From positions 20,990,871 to 21,054,870 of the forward strand of contig CM041298.1 of NCBI GenBank assembly GCA_023052935.1: a stretch of DNA of 64,000 bases, given 5' to 3'. Of this stretch, positions 52,125 through 63,189 are shown piece by piece (the stretch's first letter is position 1; each line of letters begins with the position of its first letter). The stretch is from Piezodorus guildinii. Lineage: Eukaryota > Arthropoda > Insecta > Hemiptera > Pentatomidae. A program made the position numbers and the translations under genes. The notes under the pieces were generated by a model. That model saw nothing but the letters and a program-made list of their open reading frames with translations, did no database searches and was not told the origin of the DNA.

Positions 52125-52435
52125 AAATGAACACCCACCATATCCTTCCGACTTGTCTCCAACAGATTACCACCTGTTCAGGAATTTAGACAACTTCGTC
52201 AAAGGAAAAAAACTTTTTGAAAATGATGATCAAGTGAAAAGTGCGTTTTCAGATTTTGTTTCACTTCAAAGCTCAGAGTTTTTCAGTTCGGGGATAAAAA
52301 AAGTCGGTGTCATGTTGGGAAAAATGTGTAGAAAAAGAAGGTAAATACTTCGAATAAAATTATCTTGTTTTTATATCGTATTTTTAATAAAAATCCTTTA
52401 CCTTGAAAGTGTACATTTCATGTGAAACGACCCAA
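52125..52435 (+). mobile_element. mariner 3' end fragment
   Basis: The plus strand encodes the transposase C-terminus (HPPYPSDLSPTDYHLFRNLD, with the third catalytic Asp of TDYH; KSAFSDFVSLQSSEFFSSGI) and ends in the TIR (complement of TTGGGTCGTTTCACATGAAA) followed by TA at 52436-52437. The 5' two-thirds are missing. It is the same family as the element at 11579. Confidence 0.88.
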
Positions 52436-52961
52436 TATAATGCCCACGGAATAAAAAAAAAATATATTGGGTAAAACAATTTATTTTATAATTTTTATTA
52501 TAATTGTGATCCGTTTAAGTGAATACATTAATTTGTAGGTTCCTTTTAACTAAAAAGGCTACTTGTAGTATATAATAAGAAAACAATGAATAATAACAAT
52601 CTGACAAAAATAGTTTCAGACTAAAGTATATATTACTTATAATGTGAAAATATATTTTTTTATTTATGCAACATACAGGACTGATTAAAGATGTGTAAAA
52701 TGTGTTATAACAGCGTGAAAACTAAATGTTAAATTGCAAAGGCCGAAATGTAGGAGAGAGAAAAAATAAATAATAAGATTGTTGAGTGTAAGATGGGTCG
52801 TCGTTTTATTTAAAAATAACATAAAAATCTATTTATTTAAGTTAGTATAATAACCAATAGTCATTAAAATAGTTAAAACAAATAGGTAAATTAACAAACA
52901 TAACTTGTGAAAAGCTAACTCTAAATTTGTAATTGGTATGTAAATCATATTCACTATCACT
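52436..52961. other. No gene seen (possible 3' UTR on minus strand)
   Basis: AT-rich, with no repeat copy recognised. If the next feature is a terminal exon, this is downstream of it on the minus strand and contains AATAAA-type signals (plus TTTATT near 52804-52812). Confidence 0.4.
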
Positions 52962-53096
52962 TTAGACTGAATAAAAACTATCTTCCACGTCTTCATCATT
53001 TATTAGAACGCAATATTTGACTTCGGAATTCGACTCATCAGACAGAAGAGCTTCATTGTCGAATTCCTCTTGCTGACGTCGCATTTCTTCGAAAGC
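52962..53096 (-). CDS. Candidate host terminal exon, acidic C-terminus (44 aa)
   Basis: On the minus strand a splice-acceptor-like sequence (TTTTTCAACTCTAAAATAG) precedes 44 codons ending in TAA. The peptide begins AFEEMRRQQEEFDNEALLSD, then ESNSEVKYCVLINDEDVEDS and FYSV. The acidic, coding-like composition is unlike its AT-rich surroundings and no repeat copy is seen elsewhere in the window. I do not recognise the protein. It could also be debris of an unlisted element. Confidence 0.42.
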   Translation of the reverse strand, partial: AFEEMRRQQEEFDNEALLSDESNSEVKYCVLINDEDVEDSFYSV

Positions 53097-53394
53097 CTAT
53101 TTTAGAGTTGAAAAACACGTTCAAATAAATAAGATCAAAAAGTTTAAAAAGTAGTTTAAAGATTCAATAAAAAATAATTTAACTAATATTAATAATTAAC
53201 TAACATACGAAGTAAGGTGGGGTCTTTTACTACACGCACAGAGATTGAAAAGTAAGATAATTGTACAAGGAAGTGACTAGTTAGAAAAGCCGCTCCGGTG
53301 AAATGGGAAATAAGAATGACTCATATGGTACCTAAAGTGCATACATATATTTATAAGTTTTCTACTGTTCCTAGGTTTCAGTTAATAAATAAAC

Positions 53395-53460
53395 AATTTT
53401 ATTTATGCAACGTTTCGAGAATTTATTGTTCTCATAATTATGCCTTAACAGCGGTGAAAC
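53395..53460 (-). mobile_element. Penelope-type hammerhead remnant
   Basis: On the minus strand ATTATGAGAAC...TTCTCGAAACGTTGC keeps stem II (GAGAA/TTCTC), GAAAC and GTTGC. The CTGATGA core has decayed to ATTATGA. Confidence 0.45.
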
Positions 53461-54006
53461 AAAAAACAGAATATTAATATTTTTATACAATAATTAATAT
53501 ATGATGTTATTGTTAGAGATATAGAAAAGAATACATTGAGCAATGAATAGACATACAGTAGGTAAATAGATATTAAAATTTTAATTCACATTAAATATAT
53601 TATTATAAATTTACTGACAATCTTAGATAAAATAGTGTTTTATATGGACATATGTGTATACCATAAACTTTAGAGGAACACTGATGTGAAGATGCTAAGG
53701 AATAGTTCAGGTATGGAGGATTTTCCATATTTATGACGTCAGGAGTCTGGGGTTTTTTCTTTTTGTTTATTTGTTATCTTTTTATTTTCATTTATTATTA
53801 TTATTTTTCAGATGTATTTTTAATATGTGTTTATTAAATTTGAGTTACATGCATATGTATGTTTATGTTTTGTACATAAATTCATCAATACTTTTCTATA
53901 CCTATAAATATAACATTAGATATTATTTTATTGTATAAAAATATTAATTTTATGTATGTATATTAATTATGTAGCAAAGTTAAATTATCAATAGTCGAGA
54001 ACTGAC
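53461..54006. other. AT-rich, no gene seen
   Basis: No frame or repeat was recognised. Confidence 0.45.
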
Positions 54007-54008
54007 CC

Positions 54009-54045
<37 letters not shown>

Positions 54046-54050
54046 TATAT
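54007..54050. repeat. Poly-A then TA run
   Basis: A run of about 31 A's followed by a short TA repeat; perhaps the tail of an unidentified retroelement. Confidence 0.85.
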
Positions 54051-54054
54051 ATCA

Positions 54055-54105
54055 CTAGAGTGGCGTGTTATAGCGGATAGAGCACTAGACTAATATTCTT
54101 AATCC
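54055..54105 (+). other. tRNA-like scrap
   Basis: GGCGTGTTATAGCGGATAGA then GCACTAGACTA resembles the D-arm/anticodon-arm part of the tRNA-like sequence at 61622-61705. No B box was found. Confidence 0.35.
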
Positions 54106-54690
54106 CAAAGTAATAAACTTTAAACTTGTCAAACTGAAGTTTTTCAAACATAAATGACACATAAATGGCAAGCGCGGAAAAAATTAAATTTTTCGATTTT
54201 TTTTTATTTTGATCATCCGGCTAGTGTTTCTGTTGTACATTAGCCACTGCATCTAGATATAGCACAAATTTTATCCAGACTAATATTTAGCCACATTTAT
54301 TGAGACTTAAAGTCAAGATAGTGGAAGTTTTGCTTAAATTACACCTGACTTTCAGAGTTTACTATATAACTGGGAAAATTGTACAATGATTCGAATGTCT
54401 TATTCTAGGATGTTTAAATATGCCACACATACGAAGAATTGGTCAAAAAAATATTTTTAATCACGTAACCAGACCAAAGTTAGGAACTACCGTAAACATT
54501 TTGAAAAGGTAGTGCAACAAAAAAATCTCCACCTTCCTCCGGGTTAGGGAAAGTATTTTCTCAAAACAGACGTGTTAGAACAAAGATTAAAACAAAAATC
54601 ATCTGCCTTCATCTGCCTATTCCATCATAACACCACAAAGAAAAGAAAGAATTAGAGTACCCCTTTGATTGTTACACTATTTTGATTACC
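54106..54690. other. No gene seen
   Basis: No coding frame or repeat copy was recognised in this stretch. Confidence 0.4.
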
Positions 54691-54704
54691 TAATTGGCTA
54701 CGAT

Positions 54705-55463
54705 TAACTAAATACAAGTGTGTTAATAAAAACCGGTAAAGAAATAGGACTCGAATTAAATACCGATAAGACGAAATATATGATTAGTAGCAGAAACGGT
54801 GTCGATCTTGGTTATATTGATGTATCAGGTCATACTTTTGAACACGTAGAGAAATTCAAGTATTTAGGTTCAATTATAACTAGAAAAAATGAAATCCAGG
54901 AAGAAATAAAGTCCCGGTTAAAGGTGGGAAATGCGTGTTATTATTCAGTTGATAAGTTACTTAGTTCGCGGCTTCTATCTAAAAACTTAAAGATTAGAAT
55001 TTATAAAACTATTATTCTTCCAACGGTTCTTTACGGATGTGAAACGTGGCCGCTTACTTTGAAGGATGAACAACGGCTTAAGGTTTTTGAAAATAAGGTA
55101 TTGCGTAAAATATTTGGTCCGAAGAGAGATGAAGCCACTGGGGAGTTTAGAAGGTTGCACAACGCGGAATTGCGGAACTTGTATCCTATGAATATAATTG
55201 AGCTGATTGCATCGCGGAGACTCAAATGGGCGAGTAAAGTTGTTGGGCTCGATGACGAGTGGATTCCGAGAAAGTTGGTATTTGCTGATCCGACTGGTAG
55301 GCGTCCGAAAGCTAGGCCGAAGCGGAGATGGGAGGATTGCGTTAAGGCTGATCTCGGGAGCTTGGGCTTGAATGGTGAACATTGGACGAGTCTTTGTAGG
55401 CGGAATTTGGTGGTATCGGCATCGAACCTTCGGGTTCGCTAAGCCTATTATTATTATTATTAT
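54705..55463 (+). mobile_element. Family T LINE, 5'-truncated, recent
   Basis: A 759-bp insertion with a 14-bp TSD (TAATTGGCTACGAT) at 54691-54704 and 55464-55477, and a TTA-repeat tail. Its 5' edge lies just downstream of the YADD box. Confidence 0.92.
54720..55442 (+). CDS. Family T LINE RT C-terminal fragment (240 aa)
   Basis: Open, undamaged and almost identical to 35231-35959 (KTKYMISSRNGVDLGYIDVS; LYGCETWPLTLKDEQRLKVF; KIFGPKRDEATGEFRRLHNA; GRRPKARPKRRWEDC). It retains the Cys of LYGCETW. It lacks the RT catalytic box because of 5' truncation, so it encodes no working enzyme. Confidence 0.88.
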   Translation: MLIKTGKEIGLELNTDKTKYMISSRNGVDLGYIDVSGHTFEHVEKFKYLGSIITRKNEIQEEIKSRLKVGNACYYSVDKLLSSRLLSKNLKIRIYKTIILPTVLYGCETWPLTLKDEQRLKVFENKVLRKIFGPKRDEATGEFRRLHNAELRNLYPMNIIELIASRRLKWASKVVGLDDEWIPRKLVFADPTGRRPKARPKRRWEDCVKADLGSLGLNGEHWTSLCRRNLVVSASNLRVR

Positions 55464-55544
55464 TAATTGGCTACGATAATACATGTTCCCACGCCGAAAC
55501 ACTTTTAATTCCAGTTCAGTCCAGTTGCTAACGTTGTCTAGCCA

Positions 55545-55890
55545 TGAGCTCTATCAAAATTAAATACCGCGATTTGTGTGAAAGCTTGTAGGGTGGTACA
55601 AACCTCGACGTATTTCTTCGACGAAATCACCCTGAACTTGACGAGGAAAACATTTCTACTATGGTGACAGCTCTAAGTAAGAGTTTATGCCTCATTTTAT
55701 TTAATAAAATAAACAAGGCTATTCGGGACCGGACGAGTTTCAGAAAAATATTCAGCGAGTGGATGGAAAATGAATATGTTTTCCACATACCATACAACGA
55801 ATCCAGCTACTGGAGACTTCAGATCCTTTTATCACGAACATGAGACCCGAACCAAAGAAAAAGCAGTTGGAAATAAGTGGTGCAGCTAAT
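55545..55890 (+). pseudogene. Unidentified coding remnant
   Basis: From the ATG at 55545 the frame reads MSSIKIKYRDLCESL, meets TAG near 55590, then continues GGTNLDVFLRRNHPELDEEN, FNKINKAIRDRTSFRKIFSE and WMENEYVFHIPYNESSYWRL before ending at 55843. An alternative frame after 55810 gives LETSDPFITNMRPEPKKKQ. The composition is convincingly protein-coding. I do not recognise it; it may be a mobile-element ORF or a dead host gene. Confidence 0.4.
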
Positions 55891-56449
55891 TAACTGTTAA
55901 TATAATTTCCTTGAATTTGAAACGTAAGTTTCTTTTCAATTTGAGCAAGCTTTGACTTTGAATCTCTAGTTTAATTATTTACGAAATTCTCCAGTATTTT
56001 AAACTTCCTTGAATTTTCATTTGTAAGTATTATTTAATTTCAATATACACTTAAAATACTTGTTTGAACTGTTTTTCATAAGTGCATCTACTTAAGAAAA
56101 TTTCCGAAAATTTTATCTTGCCAATAGGCTTTAATTTTCTAATTAGTTATTTCATTTTCTTCAAAATTTCAATAAAGACAGTTGAACTTGATGTATTTTT
56201 CTATTATGAGTCTAATGAGACCAATCCCAGCTTTTTATGTTAATCCGTTTTTGAGATATTGAATTTTTTCCGCTTTTTGGCCATTCGGCCCCACTGTGGG
56301 GCGGTTCGCTAGTATATAATAATTAAGATTACAATTGATAATTATGTGATTCATGTAGCATATTTTAAGTATATTTTCGTGCACTATTTTTGCTATAATT
56401 AAAGCATGTAGAAACAGCTTATAGATGGAAGATATAGTTAGAAATGATA
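55891..56449. other. No gene seen
   Basis: AT-rich; no frame or repeat recognised. Confidence 0.45.
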
Positions 56450-56600
56450 CACCTCAATCCGGCGGTGTCGAAATGCAGGTGAATTATTAATTCAGGTCCA
56501 GCCGGACCCTGACCCTCCCCCCTTTTCCATCTCCTCCCCCCCCCTGTATAAATTATTTGCAGCCTTGAAAGGATCAGCCAGAATCCATTACCGGAGTCCT
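56450..56600. other. C-rich unclassified stretch
   Basis: GGTCCAGCCGGACC is palindromic at about 56495-56508, followed by C-tracts (56516-56544). No coding frame was seen. Confidence 0.35.
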
Positions 56601-57064
56601 GGCTAATGCACTAAAGGTTTTTCAGAAGTTGCAACATGTTTTTCCTCAGTAAAGTGCACAAAACCGAACAAAATGACACTTTTTTTGTGTGTCAAGTGAA
56701 GAATATTATCTTCTTAATATTGCAAGTATGAAACAAGGGATGAATATAGCTTTAGTGTATCTCCCTGATTGGGAAAAACAATAGATCCTGGATACGTCTA
56801 TAATCTTGTGTTGTAAAATTGTTACGGTTGAAATTTACAAAAAAATATAAATTAATAAAAAAAAAAAATTTTCCCTAACCGTAACTATGTCCCAGGTTCT
56901 CATTGGAGACGGGCGGGCTCCACAATAAATTTAATTCGAGCGTCACACTATTTATTAATTATGAAAAGAAAAAAAAAGGTAAATAGCGAAACCTTTTAAA
57001 CTAATCCCTTTAATGAAAATTAAAAAAAAAAAAATTGAAAATTTAATTTAAATATAAAAAAAAA
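56601..57064. other. No gene seen
   Basis: AT-rich with A-runs; no feature was recognised. Confidence 0.4.
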
Positions 57065-57165
57065 GTTATTGACAAAAGGGGGATATGAACTCGTTACCTC
57101 CTAGTCTGTTATCACCCACCTATCACGTGAGCTATGGAGTCATATGACGTCACCATAATACCTTT
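57065..57165 (-). other. Degenerate tRNA-like sequence
   Basis: On the minus strand CATAGCTCACGTGATAGG resembles an A box and ACGAGTTCATATCCC a B box. No stable acceptor pairing is apparent. It is probably SINE or tRNA-pseudogene debris. Confidence 0.35.
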
Positions 57166-57844
57166 CTAGTTTATCACTGCTGACTCGACGGAGGGTATAC
57201 AATGTTTATTTTTTAAGCTTAATATTATATAGAAAATATTCAAGAACAAATTACTTGAACACTAAGAAAACTTATTTATACTTATATTCCATTTTTTTTT
57301 TTTTTTGTTAAAAAAAATACACATTTGTCCTTAATCTTTCAGAACCAAAACCAAAACCACTCAAGTTATAAGTTTATTTAAAAATACAAAATCACCTAGT
57401 TCCTTTTTCCTCGAGAAACAAACTACTTTTCTCCTTTCCTCTTCTAAATCGGTCAGAGTTCGTCCGTCGAGTGTCACTCCCCACACTGTTACATTTTGCA
57501 ACACAACTCAAAAATCTTTCGCTGTAAAATGTTTTTATTTCACTCACGATAGTGCCTCTCTCTCGCGGTCCTTAGACTGTAAAACATATTACACAATAAC
57601 CTCTCCTTCTTTCTTTCTTGAATTTTTAAGTCTACTTATAGTGAACAACGAAAGTCTATAAACATGTGTTTTTTTTTTGTTTTTTTAAACATTTTTATAT
57701 TTTGAGTGACTCTCTATGAGGCAATAAAAAACTATCTTAATTATTATTTAACTCAAATTCATATGTAATTTTTTTTTTTAATATGTCAATTAAATCCTCT
57801 GTTTATCTTTCCTCATGTTTACTTGGTCAATAATGTTTACATAT
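57166..57844. other. No gene seen
   Basis: AT-rich. A slightly GC-richer part lies near 57440-57580, with no frame recognised. Confidence 0.4.
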
Positions 57845-57905
57845 TCAAAACAATGTAGTGCGGGCAACACACAGCTTTTAGTAACCAATTAAACCAATTT
57901 AAGAA
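57845..57905 (+). repeat. R900 end fragment
   Basis: Only the start of an R900 copy is present (AGTGCGGGCAACACACAGCT). Confidence 0.5.
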
Positions 57906-58019
57906 CAAATAAATAATCTTAAAGTTATTAATATATTCGTTGGCACATTTTTTTTCTCTTTTTTTCAATTTCTGACAACCCAATCATTCGAAAACTTGTT
58001 GACGAAAAAAAGACTGCTC

Positions 58020-58758
58020 TAAAACGTTATACAAATAAAGGTACATAATACATCTTACTTGTTTAAGTGTGGAATTCGAAAATATAGAGAATGTAATAAG
58101 AAATATGTAGAATATATAAGAGAAGAATTTAGAAATGGTTTACTGGTTAAAGTCAACAAATCTATTCACCATCAATTGTATAAAGAATTAAATTGTGATT
58201 TAGGGGAGAACAGTTATATCTCTGATAGATACGGCCTGGGACTCATCAAATCAATAATTAAAATAAGAGGACAGCTTCTGTATCTTAATTGTAATGTTAC
58301 AAGGGCGGAAGAACTACATTATTGTAGGTTATGTAATAATAAAGACTTTGAGGATATGTACCATTATGTAGGGGTCTGCTCTGTGCTATCAGAAATAAGG
58401 ATGCGTTGGCTTGGTAGGGCAGTATTGTCCAGACAGGAATACATAAATTATCTAAACGGTGAAAATTGGGTAGCATTGCATAACTATCATTTAAGGGCCT
58501 GGAAATATAGATATTTACTTATATCAGAATTAAATATTTAAATAAAGGGGGAATAATGTGGAAAAAAAAAATGTTCAGTTAGTTTTATATTATAATTATT
58601 ATTTATATAATATTTGTAAAGAATATTTTGTTAAGGCGCGCTATTCTGCAGATGGACTAAAGTCTATGCATAGTGTGCAATATATAAATGTATAGTAAAT
58701 TTATGTAGGTAAACTAAACAATAAAACACATTATTATTATTATTATTATTATTATAAC
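58020..58758 (+). mobile_element. LINE 3' end with TTA tail (family Z-like)
   Basis: An open C-terminal ORF2 fragment, followed by a short 3' UTR and a run of TTA units (about 58733-58757). Confidence 0.65.
58059..58541 (+). CDS. LINE C-terminal fragment with C2HC cluster (about 160 aa)
   Basis: A frame open at its 5' side (58059 is a TTG, not an ATG, so the true start lies upstream). It has IIKIRGQLLYLNCN and CRLCNNKDFEDMYHYVGVC, a CX2C...HX4C cluster like 39306-39932, then WLGRAVLSRQEYINYLNGEN. No RT catalytic motif is included. Confidence 0.62.
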   Translation: MFKCGIRKYRECNKKYVEYIREEFRNGLLVKVNKSIHHQLYKELNCDLGENSYISDRYGLGLIKSIIKIRGQLLYLNCNVTRAEELHYCRLCNNKDFEDMYHYVGVCSVLSEIRMRWLGRAVLSRQEYINYLNGENWVALHNYHLRAWKYRYLLISELNI

Positions 58759-59649
58759 CATTAATCCCTACTGTTAATATTACTTGCAACATGTAATTGA
58801 TATAACACCATTTGTTTAAATTATGAGGGTTTAGGCCACATGCAAAAGTATTGAATAAATAAATATTTTTAAGAAAAAAATCTTTAAGTTAAAAAAATTA
58901 TGTTTCTTTTAATTAAAACCTTATTCAGTTTCCCTGAAAGCATTTATATTAAATAATATAAAAATATTAAATTGTTAAGTATAATAAGAGAGTATAGTTA
59001 AGAATAATATTAGAGTTGCAACTCCTTAAAATGCACGATTGCAGAAAAAGGAGAACTTGTCACCATTGCAGGAGCTTTTAGAAGAGAAAATAAGGGGCTA
59101 AGAAAAAAAAAAAAAAAAGTACAATAATCAGTAATGAGTGTATGCCCTTTTGTACAATCTCGCTTACTTTTTACAATTTTACATATAATATATAATTTTT
59201 TCTAAAATCTTTCTCTTTCCGCTGAAGAATGGTTCCTCCCATTTTTAATTGTATTATACATAAATGCATAAAACTCCCTTGAAATGTTTTAAGTGTATGC
59301 AGCGCACCAAGAAATATTCCTTAGAATACCTTTGCGTAATAGAAAGTCACATATCCTGTTATATATGTACATATCGTATTTTTTATATTGCGTAAAATAA
59401 TAAAAACAGAGGGTATAAAAAAAATAAAATAAAAAAATATTTTTCGAAAGGTATATTATAATTCTAAATTACTGTTATTATTATAAAAAAAAAAATTAAA
59501 AAAAAATTAAAAACTATTTTCTCCTCTTTGATGGTTATCAAATTCGTTCATTTAGCCTTTTTAAATCAATAATAATGAAACGATATGTGTAATATTTGGG
59601 AATTTACTGAATTAAAAGTATTTTACAGCAAGGAAATTTAAAATATCTT
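58759..59649. other. No gene seen
   Basis: AT-rich with A- and T-runs; no coding frame was recognised. Confidence 0.45.
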
Positions 59650-60050
59650 CATTTAAGACATATATATATATCAGAATAGAGCCTGTACGAAATTAAAGCC
59701 CATTAAATTTTATTTCGATATAGCGAGTTTAACCAATATCGTTCGGGCTGTTTTTGAGAAAATCGTAAACAGAGTGCAAAATGCATGGTAATAAGTGGCT
59801 TATCTGGTTGGCCGATTTCGATAAAAAAAAAGTTTCAGTAACATCTCGGGCGTATACGATACTTAAAGTTAAAAATTTTATTTTTATACAATTTATTGTT
59901 TTCAAGCCAGACTTACCACAAACACATACATGTTTCCAGGACTTGGATATTTGTACTAAGGGTATTTCGTTCGTGGAATTTGAAAATTTTCAAGATTGCA
60001 TTACTTTCCCTAACTATATATTTCATATATAGGTAAATAAAAGCAAAAAA
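59650..60050 (+). mobile_element. R900 repeat, 3' half with hairpin
   Basis: Diverged body (CGATATAGCGAGTTTAACCA; GTGCAAAATGCATGGTAA) with hairpin end ACTATATATTTCATATATAG and a long A-run. It resembles the 33160 copy. Confidence 0.75.
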
Positions 60051-60949
60051 AAAAAAAAAATTACTAAAGGTGGTTTGATGAATCAGTTTCAACCGTGATT
60101 CGTAATATTTAAAGATGTATTTTGCTTGGTTAAAATGAAAGAGAAACAATTATTTTCTGTGATTTCAAAATAAAAAATCCACTGATCAGACGGTTTAAAA
60201 AAATTGTAGTGTGTATGGAGACGATGCCAAAGGATAAAGCAACGCAAGTGGTTTGCTCAGTTCAGAACCTTAAACTTTAACTTGAAATACGCAAAGCGCT
60301 CGGGTCGTCTTTCAACTGTTGATGATGACTTAATTCCTAAAATAACATGTAATACTTGCAAATGGGTCATATATAATTAATTAAAAATATTTACAATAAT
60401 TTGAAGTTTTTATTGAAATCATCAGTAAAAATAGCTACGAACTTATTTGAAAAACCCAACAAATCTCAATTTTTTTTTTTAATGATAATTAACTTAATTG
60501 TAAAAAAAAAAAAATCAATAAGATGATTTTGCTTATAGTGTTAAAATGGAATCTCTTCTCCTAAAATGGAAATAATACCTCTTGGAAATCGTTGTCAATT
60601 GCAAGAACAATAGGTATAATTAAGTTTAATTGACATTTCCATGAATTAATAAATTCAATTTACCGAGCAGTTTCTATGAATCACTTCAAGTAACAATTCG
60701 ACATTGAATAATACATATAAATGCTCTCTTACTATAGAAGGTCCTTCGGTGGTCTTTTGTCTTCTGAAATAAATATTTTTACTCATTTTGTGGTCATATC
60801 TGATAATCTGGTTTTCCTGCAGTCGATTTAAAATTTGTATTGACAAAAATTTTAAACCATTAAGAACTATTAAATAAATAATTATTTTTAATCATGTTAT
60901 AAAAAGAAACCTGTGCCACTACAACCCTCATTCATTTTATAAACGAAAC
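60051..60949. other. No gene seen
   Basis: AT-rich; no coding frame or repeat was recognised. Confidence 0.45.
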
Positions 60950-61620
60950 ATATACCAATAAGAGGAAATATATGATTAGTAGTATAAACGGAGACGATCT
61001 TGGTGATACTGATATATCAGAACATAATTTTGAACAAGTTGAGAAATTTATCTATTTAAGTTCAATTATAACAAAACAAATGACATCCAGGAGGAAATAA
61101 AGTCCCGGTTAAAGGTGGGAAATGCGTGCTATTATTCAGTTGCTAAGTTACTTAGCTCGCGGCTTTTGTCTAAAAACTTAAAGCTTTGAATTTATAAAAC
61201 TATTATTCTTCCGACGATCCTTTACGGATGTGAAACGTGTTCGCTGACTTCGAAAGAATGAACAGCGGCTTAAGATTTTCGAAAATAAGTTACTCCGTAA
61301 AATATTTGGTCCGAAGAGAGATGAGGCCACTGAAGAGTTTAGAACGCTGCACAACGCGGAGTTGCGGAGCTTATACCCTGTGAATATAATTGAGTTGATA
61401 GCATTGCGGAGACTTAAAAGGGCGAGTATCGTAAATATGTCGGGCTCGGTGAAGAACGGACCCCGAGAAAATCGGTATACGCTGAACCGACTGGTAGATG
61501 TCCGAAAGGCTGACCGAAGCGTCGATGGTAGGGTTGCGTTAAGGCTCATCTTGGGGGCATGGGCTTGATTGGTGTTCATTGGACGAACCAGTGTAAGCGG
61601 AATTTGGTGGCAGAATAAAT
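60950..61620 (+). mobile_element. Family T LINE fragment, degenerate
   Basis: Blocks of the family T C-terminal region (ATGATTAGTAGTATAAACGG; AGTCCCGGTTAAAGGTGGGA; GTCCGAAGAGAGATGAGGCC) in several frames, with stops, to about 61615. No TTA tail is seen; a tRNA-like sequence follows directly. Confidence 0.78.
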
Positions 61621-61621
61621 A

Positions 61622-61705
61622 ATATTCTACCACAGCCGGGATTCGAACCCAGGACCCATAGAACAGTAGACTAGTGCTCTATCCACTAGACCACGCTGCT
61701 CCCTT
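61622..61705 (-). other. tRNA-derived sequence (A and B boxes)
   Basis: On the minus strand: GGGAGCAGCGTGGTCTAGTG (A box TGGTCTAGTGG) and GGTCCTGGGTTCGAATCCCG (B box; 5-bp T-arm CTGGG/CCCGG-like). The acceptor ends do not pair and the A-arm is altered, so it is a tRNA-derived repeat or pseudogene rather than a working tRNA. A partial copy is at 54055. Confidence 0.55.
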
Positions 61706-62384
61706 AAGTTATAATAAGAGACAAGGATATATGTATGTTCACAATTAAATTTAAAACAAATTAAATACTAATTATTCAAGTTGTATTTAATTATACCATT
61801 TATTCATTAACTATTCATATAAATAAGCTCTAAAATTATTTTGTTATTGTCTGAGTAAGACCATTTGCAATGCTACATCATCGTCATATAAAGAACTAAT
61901 GAATGGAATGTCATTAAACCAAAAGCACTCAGGCACAATATTGTGTTACTGCCTGTATATTAAGTTTATATTGCTCATAGTGACATCAAAGTCTCCGTAA
62001 ATGTAACAATGCACAATATACGACCAACTATACTATGCTCAATTAGTGTATATTAGTTTTTGATAAACGTTAAACATATTATAAACAAATACGAAATAGT
62101 TATATAGAAAAATTATTGCTAATGAAAAAAACTCTCATTTAAATATTTTTCAGTCGAAATAAAGGTTTCTAGGCTCCTATAGCCAAAATAAAAATATATC
62201 TAATGCGTTCTTGAACATTTTGTAATATATGTTTTCAATGAAAACAGAACTTATACAGACCAATATGACATTACAACACCAATTGTACAACGTACACAAC
62301 TGATATAAGAAATGAAAGTTAAAAATTATTCATGGCAACTAACAACATTTACTTTTAAAAGTAGAGGATCCCAAGTGTGTTCCA
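61706..62384. other. No gene seen
   Basis: AT-rich; no frame or recognised repeat. Confidence 0.45.
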
Positions 62385-62696
62385 TCGATTTTAATGAAAT
62401 ATTTTTAGGTAAAACTAGTCATTAAGCCATTTTACTCTGCCGTATATTAGGGGTCAACACTCTCCATTGGTCAGAAAGTTGTGCACAAAAAACACATTTT
62501 ATTTAATATCTCTGGTTATAGTGAAAGTATAAAAATAAGTTCAGTGTCACAATTGAAATATAAATATATATAGTACCCTAACAATATAAAAAATCTCGTT
62601 AAAACAATAATTTTTATAATATTGTTTAAAAACTGTGCTAAGATTATTGTTTATTATTTACCATTGTGGATATAATTAGTTGACCGTTGAGAATTA
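62385..62696 (+). repeat. Long-TIR (family B) element, left arm
   Basis: Matches 41035-41230 (AAACTAGTCATTAAGCC, CAAAAAACACATTTTATTTA, TAGTGAAAGTATAAAAATAA). The inner part (AAATCTCGTTAAAACAATAA) resembles 42820-42850. The inverted right arm is at 63190-63480. Confidence 0.75.
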
Positions 62697-62815
62697 CTGA
62701 AGGAATTAGTCCGGGTGGCGGTCATTAAATGAAACAACTGAATAGTTTCAACTATTTTATTGTTTGCCAACGTTTCGACCCCCATTGTGGGTCATCATCA
62801 GACCGTCTGGTAGGC
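62697..62815 (-). mobile_element. Penelope-type terminal repeat fragment
   Basis: Contains GAAGGAATTAGTCCGGGTGG, a TAGTTTCAACTATT segment and GCCAACGTTTCGACCCCC. It has lodged inside the family B element. No RT or GIY-YIG endonuclease frame accompanies it. Confidence 0.65.
62765..62805 (-). ncRNA. Hammerhead-like motif (Penelope type)
   Basis: Minus strand: CTGATGA, stem II GACCC...GGGTC, GAAAC, GTT, GGCA. The core is complete. Stem I is weak (G-U and one mismatch), unlike 30570-30611. Confidence 0.5.
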
Positions 62816-62824
62816 GAGTGGAAA

Positions 62825-62827
<3 letters not shown>

Positions 62828-62893
<66 letters not shown>
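62828..62893. repeat. TA microsatellite
   Basis: About 33 TA units next to the J2 LINE tail; possibly expanded from that tail. Confidence 0.95.
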
Positions 62894-62895
<2 letters not shown>

Positions 62896-62899
62896 ACTA

Positions 62900-63188
62900 T
62901 AAGAAATCAATAAAGTGTGTACAAAGTCCAGAAATCACTCATACCAATATACACATCATGCATACAGCACATTGAGTAGAGAATCTAGCCAGTGCTAGAA
63001 CTCAAATATACTTATCTACACGAGTTCTCGGGGCCACTGCCGTTTTAACATTCTAGGAGGATGTTAATGGTGTGTGGAGCTGCATAGGGATTAAACAGAA
63101 GGATTGGGGTGACGGATAAAGTTCTGGTGGAATTTGGAGAATTTCAATGGAATAAGGTCTCAAATAAATGGAATATTTAGTTCGTAAA
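62900..63188 (-). mobile_element. J2 LINE 3' fragment
   Basis: Aligns with 43610-44010 of the complete LINE (CATACAGCACATTGAGTAGA, GAATCTAGCCAGTGCTAGAA, GTTCTCGGGGCCACTGCCGT). 5'-truncated, with lesions. Confidence 0.85.
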
Positions 63189-63189
63189 A

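Noticed and set aside
61622..61705. A functional tRNA gene
   Set aside because: A and B boxes are present but the acceptor stem does not pair, and similar scraps are dispersed in repeats. The head of the SINE at 31938 was rejected as a tRNA gene because it continues into a SINE body with TSDs.
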